This document shows, piece after piece, positions 50,340-63,563 of a stretch of DNA of 64,000 nucleotides. The notes under the pieces were generated by a model. That model did no database searches, had not been told where the DNA came from, and saw nothing but the letters and a program-made list of their open reading frames with translations. Source of the stretch: Burkholderiales bacterium (GTDB lineage: Bacteria > Pseudomonadota > Gammaproteobacteria > Burkholderiales > Burkholderiaceae_C); the NCBI GenBank assembly GCA_016185015.1, contig JACPOI010000050.1:1-64000 (forward strand), in the 5' to 3' direction. Both the position numbers and the translations under genes were made by a program. Within the stretch, counting starts at the first letter, position 1. Every line of letters starts with the position of its first letter.

Positions 50340-51489
50340 CCCGGCCAACACGCGTGGCCGTCGGTATCCGGAGGCAATAGCCCCCACACGGACCGAATAT
50401 CAGCGCGATCGCGACCGCATCGTCCATTCCACCGCCTTTCGTCGCCTGGTCTACAAAACCCAGGTCTTCCTGAACCACGAAGGCGACCTGTTTCGCACCC
50501 GCCTCACGCACTCGCTGGAGGTCGCGCAACTGGGGCGTTCGATTGCCCGTTCCCTGGGCTTGAATGAAGACCTGGTCGAGGCGATTGCGCTGGCGCATGA
50601 CCTGGGGCATACACCCTTCGGGCACGTTGGGCAGGATGCGCTCAACGAGTGCATGGCCGGACATGGCGGCTTCGAGCACAACCTGCAGAGCCTGCGTGTG
50701 GTGGATCGGCTGGAGGAGCGTTATCCAGCCTTCGATGGGCTCAATCTGACCTTCGAGACGCGCGAGGGCATCCTCAAACATTGCTCGCGGGCCCATGCCG
50801 AGCAGATTGACGCCGTGGAGCCGGGCGGGGTGGGGGCACGTTTTCTGAACCGCACGCAACCCAGCCTGGAGGCACAGCTCTGCAATCTGGCCGATGAAAT
50901 CGCCTACAACGCCCACGATATAGACGATGGCGTGCGCTCGGGCCTGATCACGCTGGAACAGCTGGAGTCTGTCCCTCTTTTCGAGGGGTATCGCCTGCAA
51001 GCGCTGAGCGAGCATCCGCGGCTTGCTGAGGCTGATGCGGGGCGCAGGCTACTCTATGAGACCATACGGCGCATGCTCAGTGCTCAGGTCTACGACGTGA
51101 TCGCGACCACGCAAAAGGAGTTGGCACGCTTGCGGCCGCAGAGCGTTGCTGAAATTCGCCAATTGCCCGCGCTGATGTCTTTCAGCGCCGAAATGCGCGA
51201 GCGTTCGATCGCGCTCAAAAAATTCCTGTTCCAGAACCTGTACCGCCACCCGAACGTGATGCAGACCACCGGCCTGGCGCGGCAGGTCATCCAGGAACTC
51301 TTCGACTGCTATCGCCAACTGCCCGGCGAAATGCAGTCAGGACATGCTGCGCGAGCGCGTGCCGCCCAGGACGCGGGGGATTCCGAGGGGGGCGTGCTGC
51401 GTGTGGTGGCGGACTACATTGCCGGCATGACCGACCGGTTTGCGGGTCGCGAACATGAACGGCTCACCGGCAAGAGGTTGTGGGGATGA
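50317..51489 (+). CDS. dgt: dGTP triphosphohydrolase-like HD enzyme
   Basis: A 390-residue HD-superfamily dNTPase. The catalytic pattern is [20 protein letters not shown] (H), then [20 protein letters not shown] (HD), and [19 protein letters not shown] (D). [19 protein letters not shown] is the usual N-terminal block. ATG 50317 is chosen over an upstream start because GTGAGG precedes it and the family begins near this point. It ends with a 4-bp overlap onto the MFS gene. Confidence 0.94.
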   Translation: MLAAYASDPANTRGRRYPEAIAPTRTEYQRDRDRIVHSTAFRRLVYKTQVFLNHEGDLFRTRLTHSLEVAQLGRSIARSLGLNEDLVEAIALAHDLGHTPFGHVGQDALNECMAGHGGFEHNLQSLRVVDRLEERYPAFDGLNLTFETREGILKHCSRAHAEQIDAVEPGGVGARFLNRTQPSLEAQLCNLADEIAYNAHDIDDGVRSGLITLEQLESVPLFEGYRLQALSEHPRLAEADAGRRLLYETIRRMLSAQVYDVIATTQKELARLRPQSVAEIRQLPALMSFSAEMRERSIALKKFLFQNLYRHPNVMQTTGLARQVIQELFDCYRQLPGEMQSGHAARARAAQDAGDSEGGVLRVVADYIAGMTDRFAGREHERLTGKRLWG

Positions 51490-52706
51490 AACGCCAGGGA
51501 GTTCATCCGGCCTATGTGGTGATCGCCGCTGGCGTGGCCGCTGCACTGCACGTGGGCAAGCTTTCGCCGGCCCTGCCTGTGCTGGAGCGGGCGCTGGGGG
51601 TGACCTTGCTGCAGGCCGGTTTCCTGCTGTCCCTCGTCCAGCTGGCCGGCATGGTCCTGGGGCTGGCGGTCGGCCTTGCGGCTGATGGCATGGGGCTGCG
51701 GCGCAGCATGCTCAGCGGTCTGCTGTTGTTGTCTCTGGCATCCCTGCTGGGGGGCTGGGCCCAGAATGCCTACACATTGCTGGGATTGCGTGCCGTGGAG
51801 GGTTTGGGCTTCCTGCTGGTTTCCATGCCGGCGCCCAGCCTGATCCGCCATCTGGTGGAACCACAGCGCATGAGTGTCATGCTGGGACTGTGGGGCACGT
51901 ATATGCCCTTGGGTACAGCGCTTGCATTGCTGTGTGGACCTTTGGTCATTTCGCTGAGTGGGTGGGAGTTCTGGTGGTGGGGTCTGGCCGTGCTCACGCT
52001 GGGAATGGCCTGGTGGGTGTGGCGCGTCGTTCCCTCGGACCGGCTGCGCGCTCCGTCCCCGGTTGCGGTCGCTGCATCAACACAGCGCGCCTGGGTCCTG
52101 CGCCTGCGCCAGACCCTCAGTGCGCCAGGCCCCTGGCTGGTGGCGCTCAGCTTTGCTGTGTACTCGGGACAGTGGCTGGCGGTGATCGGCTTTTTGCCCA
52201 CCATCTACGCGCAGGCCGGTGTTGCCGGTGGTCTCAGTGCGGTGCTGACCGCACTGGTTGCGGCGGTGAACATGTTGGGAAATATCGCGTCGGGGCGCCT
52301 GCTGGGTCGCGGTGTGCAACCGCAAGTGCTGCTTTACACCGGCTTTGCGGTCATGGGCCTGGGGACGCTGCTGGCCTTTTTTGTATGGCCGCTGGCGGCT
52401 GAGGGTTCGGGTTTACCGGTCACGGTGCGTTTCCTTGCAGTGCTGGTCTTCTCCATGGTGGGTGGCATGATTCCGGGGACCTTGTTTTCGCTGGCGGTAC
52501 GCCTAGCGCCAGGAGAGGGAACGGTCTCCACCACGGTTGGCTGGATGCAGCAGTGGGCCTCGCTGGGTCAATTCGTCGGACCGCCTCTGGTGGCCTGGGT
52601 CGCTAGCAGCGTAGGCGGCTGGCACTGGACCTGGGCGGTGACGGGCGCCTGCTCAGGCATGGGATTGCTGCTGGCCTGGCGCCTGGGCCTTAGGATCAGG
52701 GCATGA
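51486..52706 (+). CDS. MFS transporter, CynX/NimT-like
   Basis: A 406-residue major-facilitator with twelve predicted helices. It has GLAADGMGLRRSMLSGLLLL, the loop 2-3 motif G...D..G.RR, and VEGLGFLLVSMPAPSLIRHL. The overall pattern fits the cyanate/nitroimidazole-like (CynX) subgroup rather than drug pumps. ATG 51486 overlaps the dgt stop by 4 bp, and it overlaps the DUF1415 gene by 4 bp. The substrate cannot be told. Confidence 0.85.
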   Translation: MKRQGVHPAYVVIAAGVAAALHVGKLSPALPVLERALGVTLLQAGFLLSLVQLAGMVLGLAVGLAADGMGLRRSMLSGLLLLSLASLLGGWAQNAYTLLGLRAVEGLGFLLVSMPAPSLIRHLVEPQRMSVMLGLWGTYMPLGTALALLCGPLVISLSGWEFWWWGLAVLTLGMAWWVWRVVPSDRLRAPSPVAVAASTQRAWVLRLRQTLSAPGPWLVALSFAVYSGQWLAVIGFLPTIYAQAGVAGGLSAVLTALVAAVNMLGNIASGRLLGRGVQPQVLLYTGFAVMGLGTLLAFFVWPLAAEGSGLPVTVRFLAVLVFSMVGGMIPGTLFSLAVRLAPGEGTVSTTVGWMQQWASLGQFVGPPLVAWVASSVGGWHWTWAVTGACSGMGLLLAWRLGLRIRA

Positions 52707-53320
52707 CACCATCACAGGATATTCTCCCCACCGCGTTCGCAGAAGCTGTGCGGCAGGACATGCAGATCTGGCTGGAGCGTGCCGTGATCGGGCTCAACCT
52801 CTGCCCCTTTGCCAAGAGCGTGCACGTCAAGGGCCAGATTCACTGGGTGGTGAGTCCTGCCCGCGATGTGCAGGGTGTTCGAGAAGACTTGGTGCGCGAG
52901 TTGCAGGAACTGCAGGCCAGCGATCCGGCACAGAGAGATACCACCGTGTTGGTGCTGCCTTTGTGTCTCGCGGACTTTCTTGATTTCAATGATTTTCTAG
53001 CGCAGGCGGATGCGGTTCTGACAGAACTGGGGCTGCAGGGTGAGCTGCAGATCGCCAGTTTCCATCCGCAGTTCCAGTTTGCCGGTACCGAGGCCGACGA
53101 CATCAGCAACTACACCAATCGTGCGCCCTATCCCGCCTTGCATCTCTTGCGCGAGGTCAGCATCGACCGGGCCGTCGAGGCTTTCCCAGAAGCAGAGGCC
53201 ATCTATGAGAAGAACATGCAGGTCCTGGAACAGCTGGGACATGTCGGTTGGAACGACCTGGGGATAGCTCGCCATGCCCGGGACGTCAAGCCCGAAGGCG
53301 GAACCGGAGGTGATGCATGA
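52703..53320 (+). CDS. DUF1415 family protein
   Basis: A 205-residue soluble protein of the DUF1415 family: WLERAVIGLNLCPFAKSVH near the N-terminus (a Cys-Pro-Phe motif), LVLPLCLADFLDFNDFLAQA, then IASFHPQFQFAGTEADDISN and YTNRAPYPALHLLREVSID. The conserved Cys and His residues could form a metal or redox site, but no activity is known. It overlaps both neighbours by 4 bp. Confidence 0.88.
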   Translation: MTPSQDILPTAFAEAVRQDMQIWLERAVIGLNLCPFAKSVHVKGQIHWVVSPARDVQGVREDLVRELQELQASDPAQRDTTVLVLPLCLADFLDFNDFLAQADAVLTELGLQGELQIASFHPQFQFAGTEADDISNYTNRAPYPALHLLREVSIDRAVEAFPEAEAIYEKNMQVLEQLGHVGWNDLGIARHARDVKPEGGTGGDA

Positions 53321-54261
53321 AACCAGGACAGGTCAAAGACCGCAAGTCCGGCCAGGCGAAAGGTGAGCTGGTTCCAGCGCAGCCGCTGGCCCCCGAGATC
53401 CGTCCCGGGCAATCGGTCGAGCTGCTCAAGGAGCTGCACATCCTCACACGCGAGGGCAAGCTCAACCAGGATTCGAGGCGCAAGCTCAAGCAGGTTTACC
53501 ACCTCTTCCACTTCATTGAAGAGATCTTGCTGGACTTGCAGGCGCAGAGGAAAGACCGTGCGTCGGATGAGCGCGGGATCACCTTGGCGGACCACGGTGC
53601 CGGCAAGTCCTATCTAGGGTTCATCGTCTACGACCTCTTTTTCAAGCAAAGCCCGAGCGGGCATGTCTACGGCATCGAGACCCGCCCGGACCTCGTGCAG
53701 AAGTCGCGCGACTTGGCGGCCCGTCTGGGTTTTGGGCGCATGTCCTTCCTCAACCTCAGCGTGGCCGAATCCATGCAGGCCAGTGAATTGCCTGCGCGTA
53801 TCGACATCGTGACGGCGCTGCACGCCTGTGACACGGCCACCGACGATGCCATTGCTTTTGGCTTGCAGAAGCAAGCGCTTTACATGGTGCTGGTGCCCTG
53901 TTGCCAGGCCGAGGTGGCGCGGACCCTGAATTCCGGCAAGGCACTGTCCTTGTCGCGTACGCCGCTGGCAGAGTTGTGGCGCCATCCCCTGCATACCCGT
54001 GAAATGGGCAGCCAGATCACCAATGTGCTGCGGTGCCTTTACCTGGAAGCCATGGGGTATCAGGTTACCGTGACGGAACTCGTGGGCTGGGAGCATAGTC
54101 TCAAGAACGAACTCATCATTGCGCGGTACACCGGCCAGCGCAAGCGTGCGGCGGCCCAGCGCCTGCAGGCGATACTTGAAGAGTTCGGATTGACGGAGCT
54201 GCTGTCGAGCCGTTTCCGTTTGCCGGAGGGTCAACCGCCGGTGCCGTCTGGCGTTGTCTGA
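53317..54261 (+). CDS. SAM-dependent methyltransferase (Methyltransf_32-like)
   Basis: A 314-residue protein with a class I methyltransferase core: LADHGAGKSYLGFIVYDLFF (motif I, DxGAGKSY), VYGIETRPDLVQKSRDLAAR, then ALHACDTATDDAIAFGLQ, YMVLVPCCQAEVARTL with the VPCCQ motif. VPCC(Q/H) is characteristic of TRM13-like and related RNA methyltransferases, so an RNA substrate is plausible. The N-terminal 90 residues are helical. It overlaps the DUF1415 gene by 4 bp. Confidence 0.82.
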   Translation: MKPGQVKDRKSGQAKGELVPAQPLAPEIRPGQSVELLKELHILTREGKLNQDSRRKLKQVYHLFHFIEEILLDLQAQRKDRASDERGITLADHGAGKSYLGFIVYDLFFKQSPSGHVYGIETRPDLVQKSRDLAARLGFGRMSFLNLSVAESMQASELPARIDIVTALHACDTATDDAIAFGLQKQALYMVLVPCCQAEVARTLNSGKALSLSRTPLAELWRHPLHTREMGSQITNVLRCLYLEAMGYQVTVTELVGWEHSLKNELIIARYTGQRKRAAAQRLQAILEEFGLTELLSSRFRLPEGQPPVPSGVV

Positions 54262-54310
54262 GGACGTGGCCTGATCGTGTGGGCATGAAATTTTTATTGA
54301 GGATCGAATC

Positions 54311-54769
54311 ATGAAGAAGCTTTGGATGTGGGGGTTCGTGCTGGCGCTGGCCGGTTGTGCGAGCAGCAGCCCGGACGTGATCCAGCGCGGCGATGCCCAG
54401 CGCCTGTCCACCGTGGTGGATGCGGTGGTGCTCTCGGTACGCACGGTGACGGTTGAAGGCAGCCAGTCGGGCGTGGGCGCCACGACCGGTGGTGTGGTCG
54501 GTGGCATTGCCGGCTACGGTGCCGGTAGCGGGCAACGCGAAGCGCAGATCATCGGCATCCTGGGCGCGGCCGCTGGCGCCGTGGCCGGCAATGTGATCGA
54601 GCGTGCGGGCACTCGTGAAGAGGCTTACGAAATTCTCGTCCAGCTCAAGAACGGCGAACGGCGTGCCCTCGTGCAGGCCAAGGGCGAGGAAGTGTTCCAG
54701 CCAGGTGAGGCGGTCATCCTGATCACCACCAGTGGCAAGGTACGTGTGGCCAAGGCGCCCAAGCAATAA
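54311..54769 (+). CDS. Glycine-zipper outer-membrane lipoprotein (SlyB-like)
   Basis: A 152-residue lipoprotein: signal WGFVLALAGCASSSP with lipobox LAGC, then two Gly-zipper segments (GATTGGVVGGIAGYGAGSG, and IIGILGAAAGAVAGNVIER) that form a hairpin in the membrane, and a small C-terminal beta domain (YEILVQLKNGERRALVQAKG). This is the layout of the SlyB/Pcp family that stabilises the outer membrane. GAGG precedes the ATG. Confidence 0.9.
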   Translation: MKKLWMWGFVLALAGCASSSPDVIQRGDAQRLSTVVDAVVLSVRTVTVEGSQSGVGATTGGVVGGIAGYGAGSGQREAQIIGILGAAAGAVAGNVIERAGTREEAYEILVQLKNGERRALVQAKGEEVFQPGEAVILITTSGKVRVAKAPKQ

Positions 54770-54787
54770 ACAGGGCCAGAACAACTT

Positions 54788-54820
54788 ATGATGGTGCGGC
54801 CACCTGCCCCGCACCATCAT
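54788..54820. repeat. Perfect hairpin overlapping the RAYT start codon
   Basis: ATGATGGTGCGG (54788-54799) and CCGCACCATCAT (54809-54820) form a 12-bp perfect stem around an 8-9 base loop (CCACCTGCC region). The right arm includes the first two bases of the transposase ATG at 54819-54821. There is no Shine-Dalgarno sequence. It may be the structure that the transposase recognises, or a translational control that hides its own start. Confidence 0.7.
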
Positions 54821-55517
54821 GGCCCGTCTTCCCCGTCTCAGCGTTCCAGGTTATCCGCACCACGTCATCCAGCGTGGCAATAACCGGCAGGCCATTTTCC
54901 TGGTCGATGCCGACCGCCTGCGCATGCTGGAGTTGCTCGAGGATCATGCGCGTCAGCACGAAGTGGCCGTCCATGCCTATGTGCTCATGGACAACCACTT
55001 CCATCTGCTGCTGACCCCCCAGACGGGCGACGGCCTGTCGCGTTTGATGCAGGCGGTCGGTCGTCGCTACGTGCGCTATTTCAATGACAGCCACGGTCGC
55101 AGCGGGACCTTGTGGGAGGGGCGCTACAAGTCCACCCTGATCGAGGCTGAAAGCCATCTGCTGGCCTGCATGGCCTACATCGACCTGAACCCGGTGCGTG
55201 CCGGTCTGGTCACCATGGCGCGGGACTATCCCTGGTCCAGCCATGCGCACTATGCCGGCTTGCGGGTAGACCGCCTGGTGACGCCCCATCCGCTCTATTG
55301 GGAGCTGGGCAACACGCCTTTTGCCCGTGAGGCCGCCTATGCCAGGCTGGTGCAGGAGGGGCTGAGCCAGCAACAGCAACTGGCCTTGACCGAGTCGGCG
55401 CTGAGAGGATGGGCGCTTGGAGGCCCCGATTTCATGGCGGCACTGCAGACGAAAACCGAGCGCCGCCTCAGCAAATCGCATCCAGGTCGTCCCAGTTCCA
55501 AGGCGACGCCGGTCTGA
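54819..55517 (+). CDS. REP-associated tyrosine transposase (RAYT, Y1 HUH)
   Basis: A 232-residue single-strand transposase of the IS200-like RAYT group, single-copy housekeeping enzymes tied to REP palindromes. The opening RLPRLSVPGYPHHVIQRGNN is the family start, with the HUH metal motif in MDNHFHLLLTPQTGDG and the nucleophile Tyr in AVGRRYVRYFNDSHGR (Y-x2-YFN). TLWEGRYKSTLIEAESHLLA and CMAYIDLNPVRAGLV follow, then PWSSHAHYAG. It carries a basic C-terminal tail (ERRLSKSHPGRPSSK). A REP-like palindrome at 18591-18631 is a candidate substrate. Confidence 0.93.
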   Translation: MARLPRLSVPGYPHHVIQRGNNRQAIFLVDADRLRMLELLEDHARQHEVAVHAYVLMDNHFHLLLTPQTGDGLSRLMQAVGRRYVRYFNDSHGRSGTLWEGRYKSTLIEAESHLLACMAYIDLNPVRAGLVTMARDYPWSSHAHYAGLRVDRLVTPHPLYWELGNTPFAREAAYARLVQEGLSQQQQLALTESALRGWALGGPDFMAALQTKTERRLSKSHPGRPSSKATPV

Positions 55518-55560
55518 CGGACCCGCTTTTTCATTCCCGAGCCGTGGCCTGAATGCATTT

Positions 55561-55626
55561 AATCTGGCCCCAATTATTGCCAGAACGAAAAATTAGAAAA
55601 ATAATAGGAATCTGACCCCTATTATT
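55561..55626. repeat. AT-rich direct repeats and hairpin downstream of RAYT
   Basis: AATCTGGCCCCAATTATT (55561-55578) and AATCTGACCCCTATTATT (55609-55626) match at 16 of 18 positions. The second copy is also part of a hairpin: AATAATAGG (55600-55608) pairs with CCTATTATT (55618-55626). They lie between the RAYT gene and gltB. Similar TCTGACCCC-type sequences near RAYT genes are familiar to me from proteobacterial genomes, but that is recollection. They may be remnant recognition sites. Confidence 0.6.
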
Positions 55627-55630
55627 TTCC

Positions 55631-55659
55631 TTGGAAATATTGTTGCGGTGCACTATGCT
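55631..55659 (+). promoter_or_regulatory. Likely sigma-70 promoter of gltBD
   Basis: TTGGAA (55631-55636), 17-bp spacer, TATGCT (55654-55659), 32 bp before the gltB ATG, followed by AGGAG at 55681-55685. The -35 lies just after the AT-rich repeat, so the repeat is in a position to influence transcription. Confidence 0.6.
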
Positions 55660-55691
55660 AACGACCCCTGCGAAATATTTAGGAGTGCGCC

Positions 55692-60413
<4,722 letters not shown>

Positions 60414-60436
60414 GAAGAAGGACGAAGGAAAGCATC

Positions 60437-61903
60437 ATGGGAAAAGTCACCGGCTTCATGGAGTACGAGCGCATCGAAGAGGGCTACGAGCCCGTGGCGA
60501 AGCGCGTCAAGACCTACAAGGAATTCGTGATCGGCCTGAGCGATGAGCAGGCCAAGGTGCAGGGCGCACGCTGCATGGATTGCGGCACGCCTTTCTGCAA
60601 CAGCGGATGCCCGGTCAACAACATCATTCCGGACTTCAACGACCTGGTCTACCAGGGCGACTGGAAGAACGCGATCGAGGTGCTGCACTCCACGAACAAC
60701 TTCCCGGATTTCACGGGCCGAGTCTGCCCCGCGCCTTGCGAGGCGGCCTGCACGCTGAACATCAACGACGACGCGGTGGGTATCAAGTCCATCGAGCACG
60801 CCATCATCGACAAGGCCTGGGAGCAGGGTTGGGTCAAGCCGCAGCCGGCCGCCGTGAAGACCGGCAAGAAGATCGCCGTCGTCGGCTCAGGCCCGGCCGG
60901 TATGGCGGCCGCCCAGCAGCTGGCACGTGTCGGCCACGCTGTGACGGTGTTCGAGAAGAACGACACCATCGGCGGCCTGCTGCGCTTCGGCATTCCTGAC
61001 TTCAAGTTTGACAAGTCGCACATCGACCGCCGGGTCAAGCAGATGGAAGCCGAGGGTGTGGTGTTCAAGACCAACGTCATGGTCGGCGAACTGCCCAAGG
61101 ACTCCAAGGTCACCAACTGGGCCAAGGAAACGATCAGCCCCGCGCAACTGCAGAAGGAGTTTGACGCGGTCGTGCTGGCCGGTGGCGCCGAGCAGTCGCG
61201 CGACCTGCCTGTGCCGGGGCGTGACCTCGATGGCGTCCATTTCGCCATGGAATTCCTGCCGATGCAGAACCGTGTCAATGCGGGCGGCAAGATCAAGGAC
61301 CAGATCATGGCGACGGGCAAGCACGTCATCGTGATCGGCGGTGGCGACACCGGCTCCGATTGCGTGGGCACCAGCAACCGCCATGGCGCGGCCAGCGTGA
61401 CCCAGTTCGAAGTGATGCCCCAGCCGCCCGAGCAGGAGAACAAGCCCCTGGTCTGGCCCTACTGGCCGCTCAAGCTGCGCACCAGCTCCAGCCACGAAGA
61501 GGGTTGCGCTCGCGAGTTCGCCGTCTCGACCAAGGAATTCATCGGCAAGGACGGCAAGGTCTCGGGCCTGAAGACCGTGCACGTCGAGTTCAAGGACGGC
61601 AAGTTCGTCGAGATTCCGGGTACCGAGAAGGAATACAAGGCGGATCTGGTGTTGCTGGCCATGGGCTTTGTCAGCCCGGTGGCCACCATCCTGGACGCTT
61701 TCGGCGTGACCAAGGACGGTCGTGGCAACGCCAAGGCCGGCACGGACTTCCAGGGCGGTTATGTCACCAGTGCCCCCAAGGTGTTCGCCGCCGGTGACAT
61801 CCGCCGCGGCCAGAGTCTGGTGGTCTGGGCGATTCGTGAGGGCCGCCAGGCGGCGCGGGCCGTCGATGAGTTCCTCATGGGTGCCAGTACGCTACCGCGC
61901 TGA
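60437..61903 (+). CDS. gltD: Glutamate synthase (NADPH) small subunit
   Basis: A 488-residue FAD/NADPH protein that feeds electrons to GltB. Cysteines for the two 4Fe-4S clusters are in [20 protein letters not shown] and [14 protein letters not shown]. The FAD block is [21 protein letters not shown], the NADPH block [20 protein letters not shown], and [20 protein letters not shown] is the C-terminal FAD motif. A strong intrinsic terminator follows at 61925-61958. Confidence 0.98.
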   Translation: MGKVTGFMEYERIEEGYEPVAKRVKTYKEFVIGLSDEQAKVQGARCMDCGTPFCNSGCPVNNIIPDFNDLVYQGDWKNAIEVLHSTNNFPDFTGRVCPAPCEAACTLNINDDAVGIKSIEHAIIDKAWEQGWVKPQPAAVKTGKKIAVVGSGPAGMAAAQQLARVGHAVTVFEKNDTIGGLLRFGIPDFKFDKSHIDRRVKQMEAEGVVFKTNVMVGELPKDSKVTNWAKETISPAQLQKEFDAVVLAGGAEQSRDLPVPGRDLDGVHFAMEFLPMQNRVNAGGKIKDQIMATGKHVIVIGGGDTGSDCVGTSNRHGAASVTQFEVMPQPPEQENKPLVWPYWPLKLRTSSSHEEGCAREFAVSTKEFIGKDGKVSGLKTVHVEFKDGKFVEIPGTEKEYKADLVLLAMGFVSPVATILDAFGVTKDGRGNAKAGTDFQGGYVTSAPKVFAAGDIRRGQSLVVWAIREGRQAARAVDEFLMGASTLPR

Positions 61904-61924
61904 TCCGACACTTTGCCGTATGAT

Positions 61925-61958
61925 GCAAAAGCCGGAACACGCCGGCTTTTGCTTTTTT
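61925..61958 (+). terminator. Intrinsic terminator of gltBD abutting mlaF
   Basis: CAAAAGCCGG (61925-61934), loop AACACG, CCGGCTTTTG (61941-61950), then CTTTTTT. The T-run ends directly before the mlaF ATG at 61959. A textbook rho-independent terminator, but there is no space for a mlaF ribosome-binding site. Confidence 0.92.
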
Positions 61959-62774
61959 ATGGCTGCATCATCAGACACTCCCTTGGTCGAGCTGCGCAAC
62001 GTCACCTTTGGCTACAGTGACCGCGTCATCCTTGACAACGTCAGCCTGAGCATTCCGCGTGGCAAGGTCACTGCGCTGATGGGGGCCTCAGGCGGCGGCA
62101 AGACCACCGTCCTGCGCCTGATTGGCGGCCAGAACCTGGCCCAGCAGGGCGAAGTGCTGTTCGATGGCGAGGATGTGACCCGCATGGATCAGCAGCAGCT
62201 CTATCTGGCGCGACGCCGCATGGGCATGCTGTTCCAGTTCGGCGCCCTGTTTGCCGACCTCAGCGTGTTCGAGAACGTGGCCTTCCCTCTGCGCGAGCAT
62301 ACCGATCTGACCGAGGAACTGGTTCGCCACCTCGTGCTGATGAAGCTCAATGCCGTCGGCTTGCGCGGGGCGCGCGATCTGATGCCCAGCGAGGTCTCGG
62401 GCGGCATGGCGCGGCGTGTAGCGCTGGCGCGGGCCATCGTGCTCGACCCCGAGCTGGTGATGTATGACGAACCGTTTGCCGGGCTGGACCCGATTTCCCT
62501 GGGGACGGCCGCCCAGCTGATCCGTCGCTTGAATGACGCCATGGGGCTGACCAGCATCGTCGTGTCGCACGATCTGGAGGAAACCTTCCAGATTGCCGAC
62601 CAGGTGGTGATCCTGGCAAACGGCGGCATTGCAGCCCAAGGCACTCCGGATGAAGTGAAGCGCTCGACGGATCCCCTGGTGCAGCAATTTGTGCAGGCAC
62701 AGGCCGAAGGGCCGGTGCATTTCCATTACCCAGGTCCCAGTGTGGAGCAGGATTTCGGGGAGGTTCAGGCATGA
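61959..62774 (+). CDS. mlaF: Phospholipid ABC transporter ATPase MlaF
   Basis: A 271-residue ATPase of the MlaFEDB lipid transporter that maintains outer-membrane asymmetry. All motifs are intact: Walker A in ALMGASGGGKTTVLRL, Q-loop FQFGALFADLSVFENVAF, signature SEVSGGMARRVALARAIV, Walker B LVMYDEPFAGLDPISLG and the switch His in IVVSHDLEETFQ. The ATG at 61959 lies right behind the gltD terminator. Earlier in-frame ATGs at 61920 and 61923 exist but would translate the terminator stem. It overlaps mlaE by 4 bp. It is the reference for the degenerate homologue at 15292-15921. Confidence 0.95.
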   Translation: MAASSDTPLVELRNVTFGYSDRVILDNVSLSIPRGKVTALMGASGGGKTTVLRLIGGQNLAQQGEVLFDGEDVTRMDQQQLYLARRRMGMLFQFGALFADLSVFENVAFPLREHTDLTEELVRHLVLMKLNAVGLRGARDLMPSEVSGGMARRVALARAIVLDPELVMYDEPFAGLDPISLGTAAQLIRRLNDAMGLTSIVVSHDLEETFQIADQVVILANGGIAAQGTPDEVKRSTDPLVQQFVQAQAEGPVHFHYPGPSVEQDFGEVQA

Positions 62775-63553
62775 GCTGGTGGCGTCCTTCCGATGTCGGT
62801 TATGCCGTGCGGCGCAAGCTCGACGACATGGGCTACGCGACGCGGCTGTTCTTTCGGCTGGTGCAACTGGCCGGCCCCACCTTCAAACGCCTGGGGCTGG
62901 TGCGCGACCAGGTGCACTTCCTGGGCAACCACTCACTGGCGATCATCGTGGTCTCCGGCCTGTTCGTGGGTTTTGTGCTCGGACTGCAGGGTTACTACAT
63001 CCTGGTGGACTACGGCTCGACCGAGGCGCTGGGCCAGATGGTGGCGCTGAGCCTGGTGCGCGAACTCGGCCCGGTGGTGGCTGCCTTGCTGTTTGCAGGC
63101 CGTGCCGGTACCTCGCTGACCGCCGAGATCGGCCTGATGAAGGCGGGCGAGCAACTCAGCGCCATGGAAATGATGGCGGTCGACCCGGTCCGCCGCATCC
63201 TGGCGCCGCGCTTCTGGGGCGGCGTGATCGCCATGCCCTTGCTGGCCGCGGTGTTCAGCGCAGTCGGCGTGATGGGGGGCTGGCTGGTCGGTGTGGTGAT
63301 GATCGGCGTTGATCCGGGGGCTTTCTGGAGCCAGATGCAGGGCGGCGTCGATGTCTGGAATGACGTGGGCAACGGGGTCGTGAAAAGTGTCGTGTTCGGC
63401 TTCACGGTGAGCTTCGTGGCCTTGTTGCAAGGTTATGAGGCGCAGGCGACGCCTGAAGGCGTGTCGAGTGCCACCACGCGGACTGTGGTGATGGCCTCGC
63501 TGGCGGTTTTGGGTCTGGATTTCATCCTGACGGCAATGATGTTTACGATTTGA
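62771..63553 (+). CDS. mlaE: Phospholipid ABC transporter permease MlaE
   Basis: A 260-residue permease with HSLAIIVVSGLFVGFVLGLQ, LVRELGPVVAALLFAGRAGT and SLTAEIGLMKAGEQLSAMEM, the conserved coupling region, and five to six helices. It overlaps mlaF by 4 bp. Compared with the MlaE-like gene at 11137-11889 it keeps the family's usual Glu residues (TAEIGLMKAGEQ). Confidence 0.95.
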   Translation: MSWWRPSDVGYAVRRKLDDMGYATRLFFRLVQLAGPTFKRLGLVRDQVHFLGNHSLAIIVVSGLFVGFVLGLQGYYILVDYGSTEALGQMVALSLVRELGPVVAALLFAGRAGTSLTAEIGLMKAGEQLSAMEMMAVDPVRRILAPRFWGGVIAMPLLAAVFSAVGVMGGWLVGVVMIGVDPGAFWSQMQGGVDVWNDVGNGVVKSVVFGFTVSFVALLQGYEAQATPEGVSSATTRTVVMASLAVLGLDFILTAMMFTI

Positions 63554-63563
63554 GGAGGGTGTG

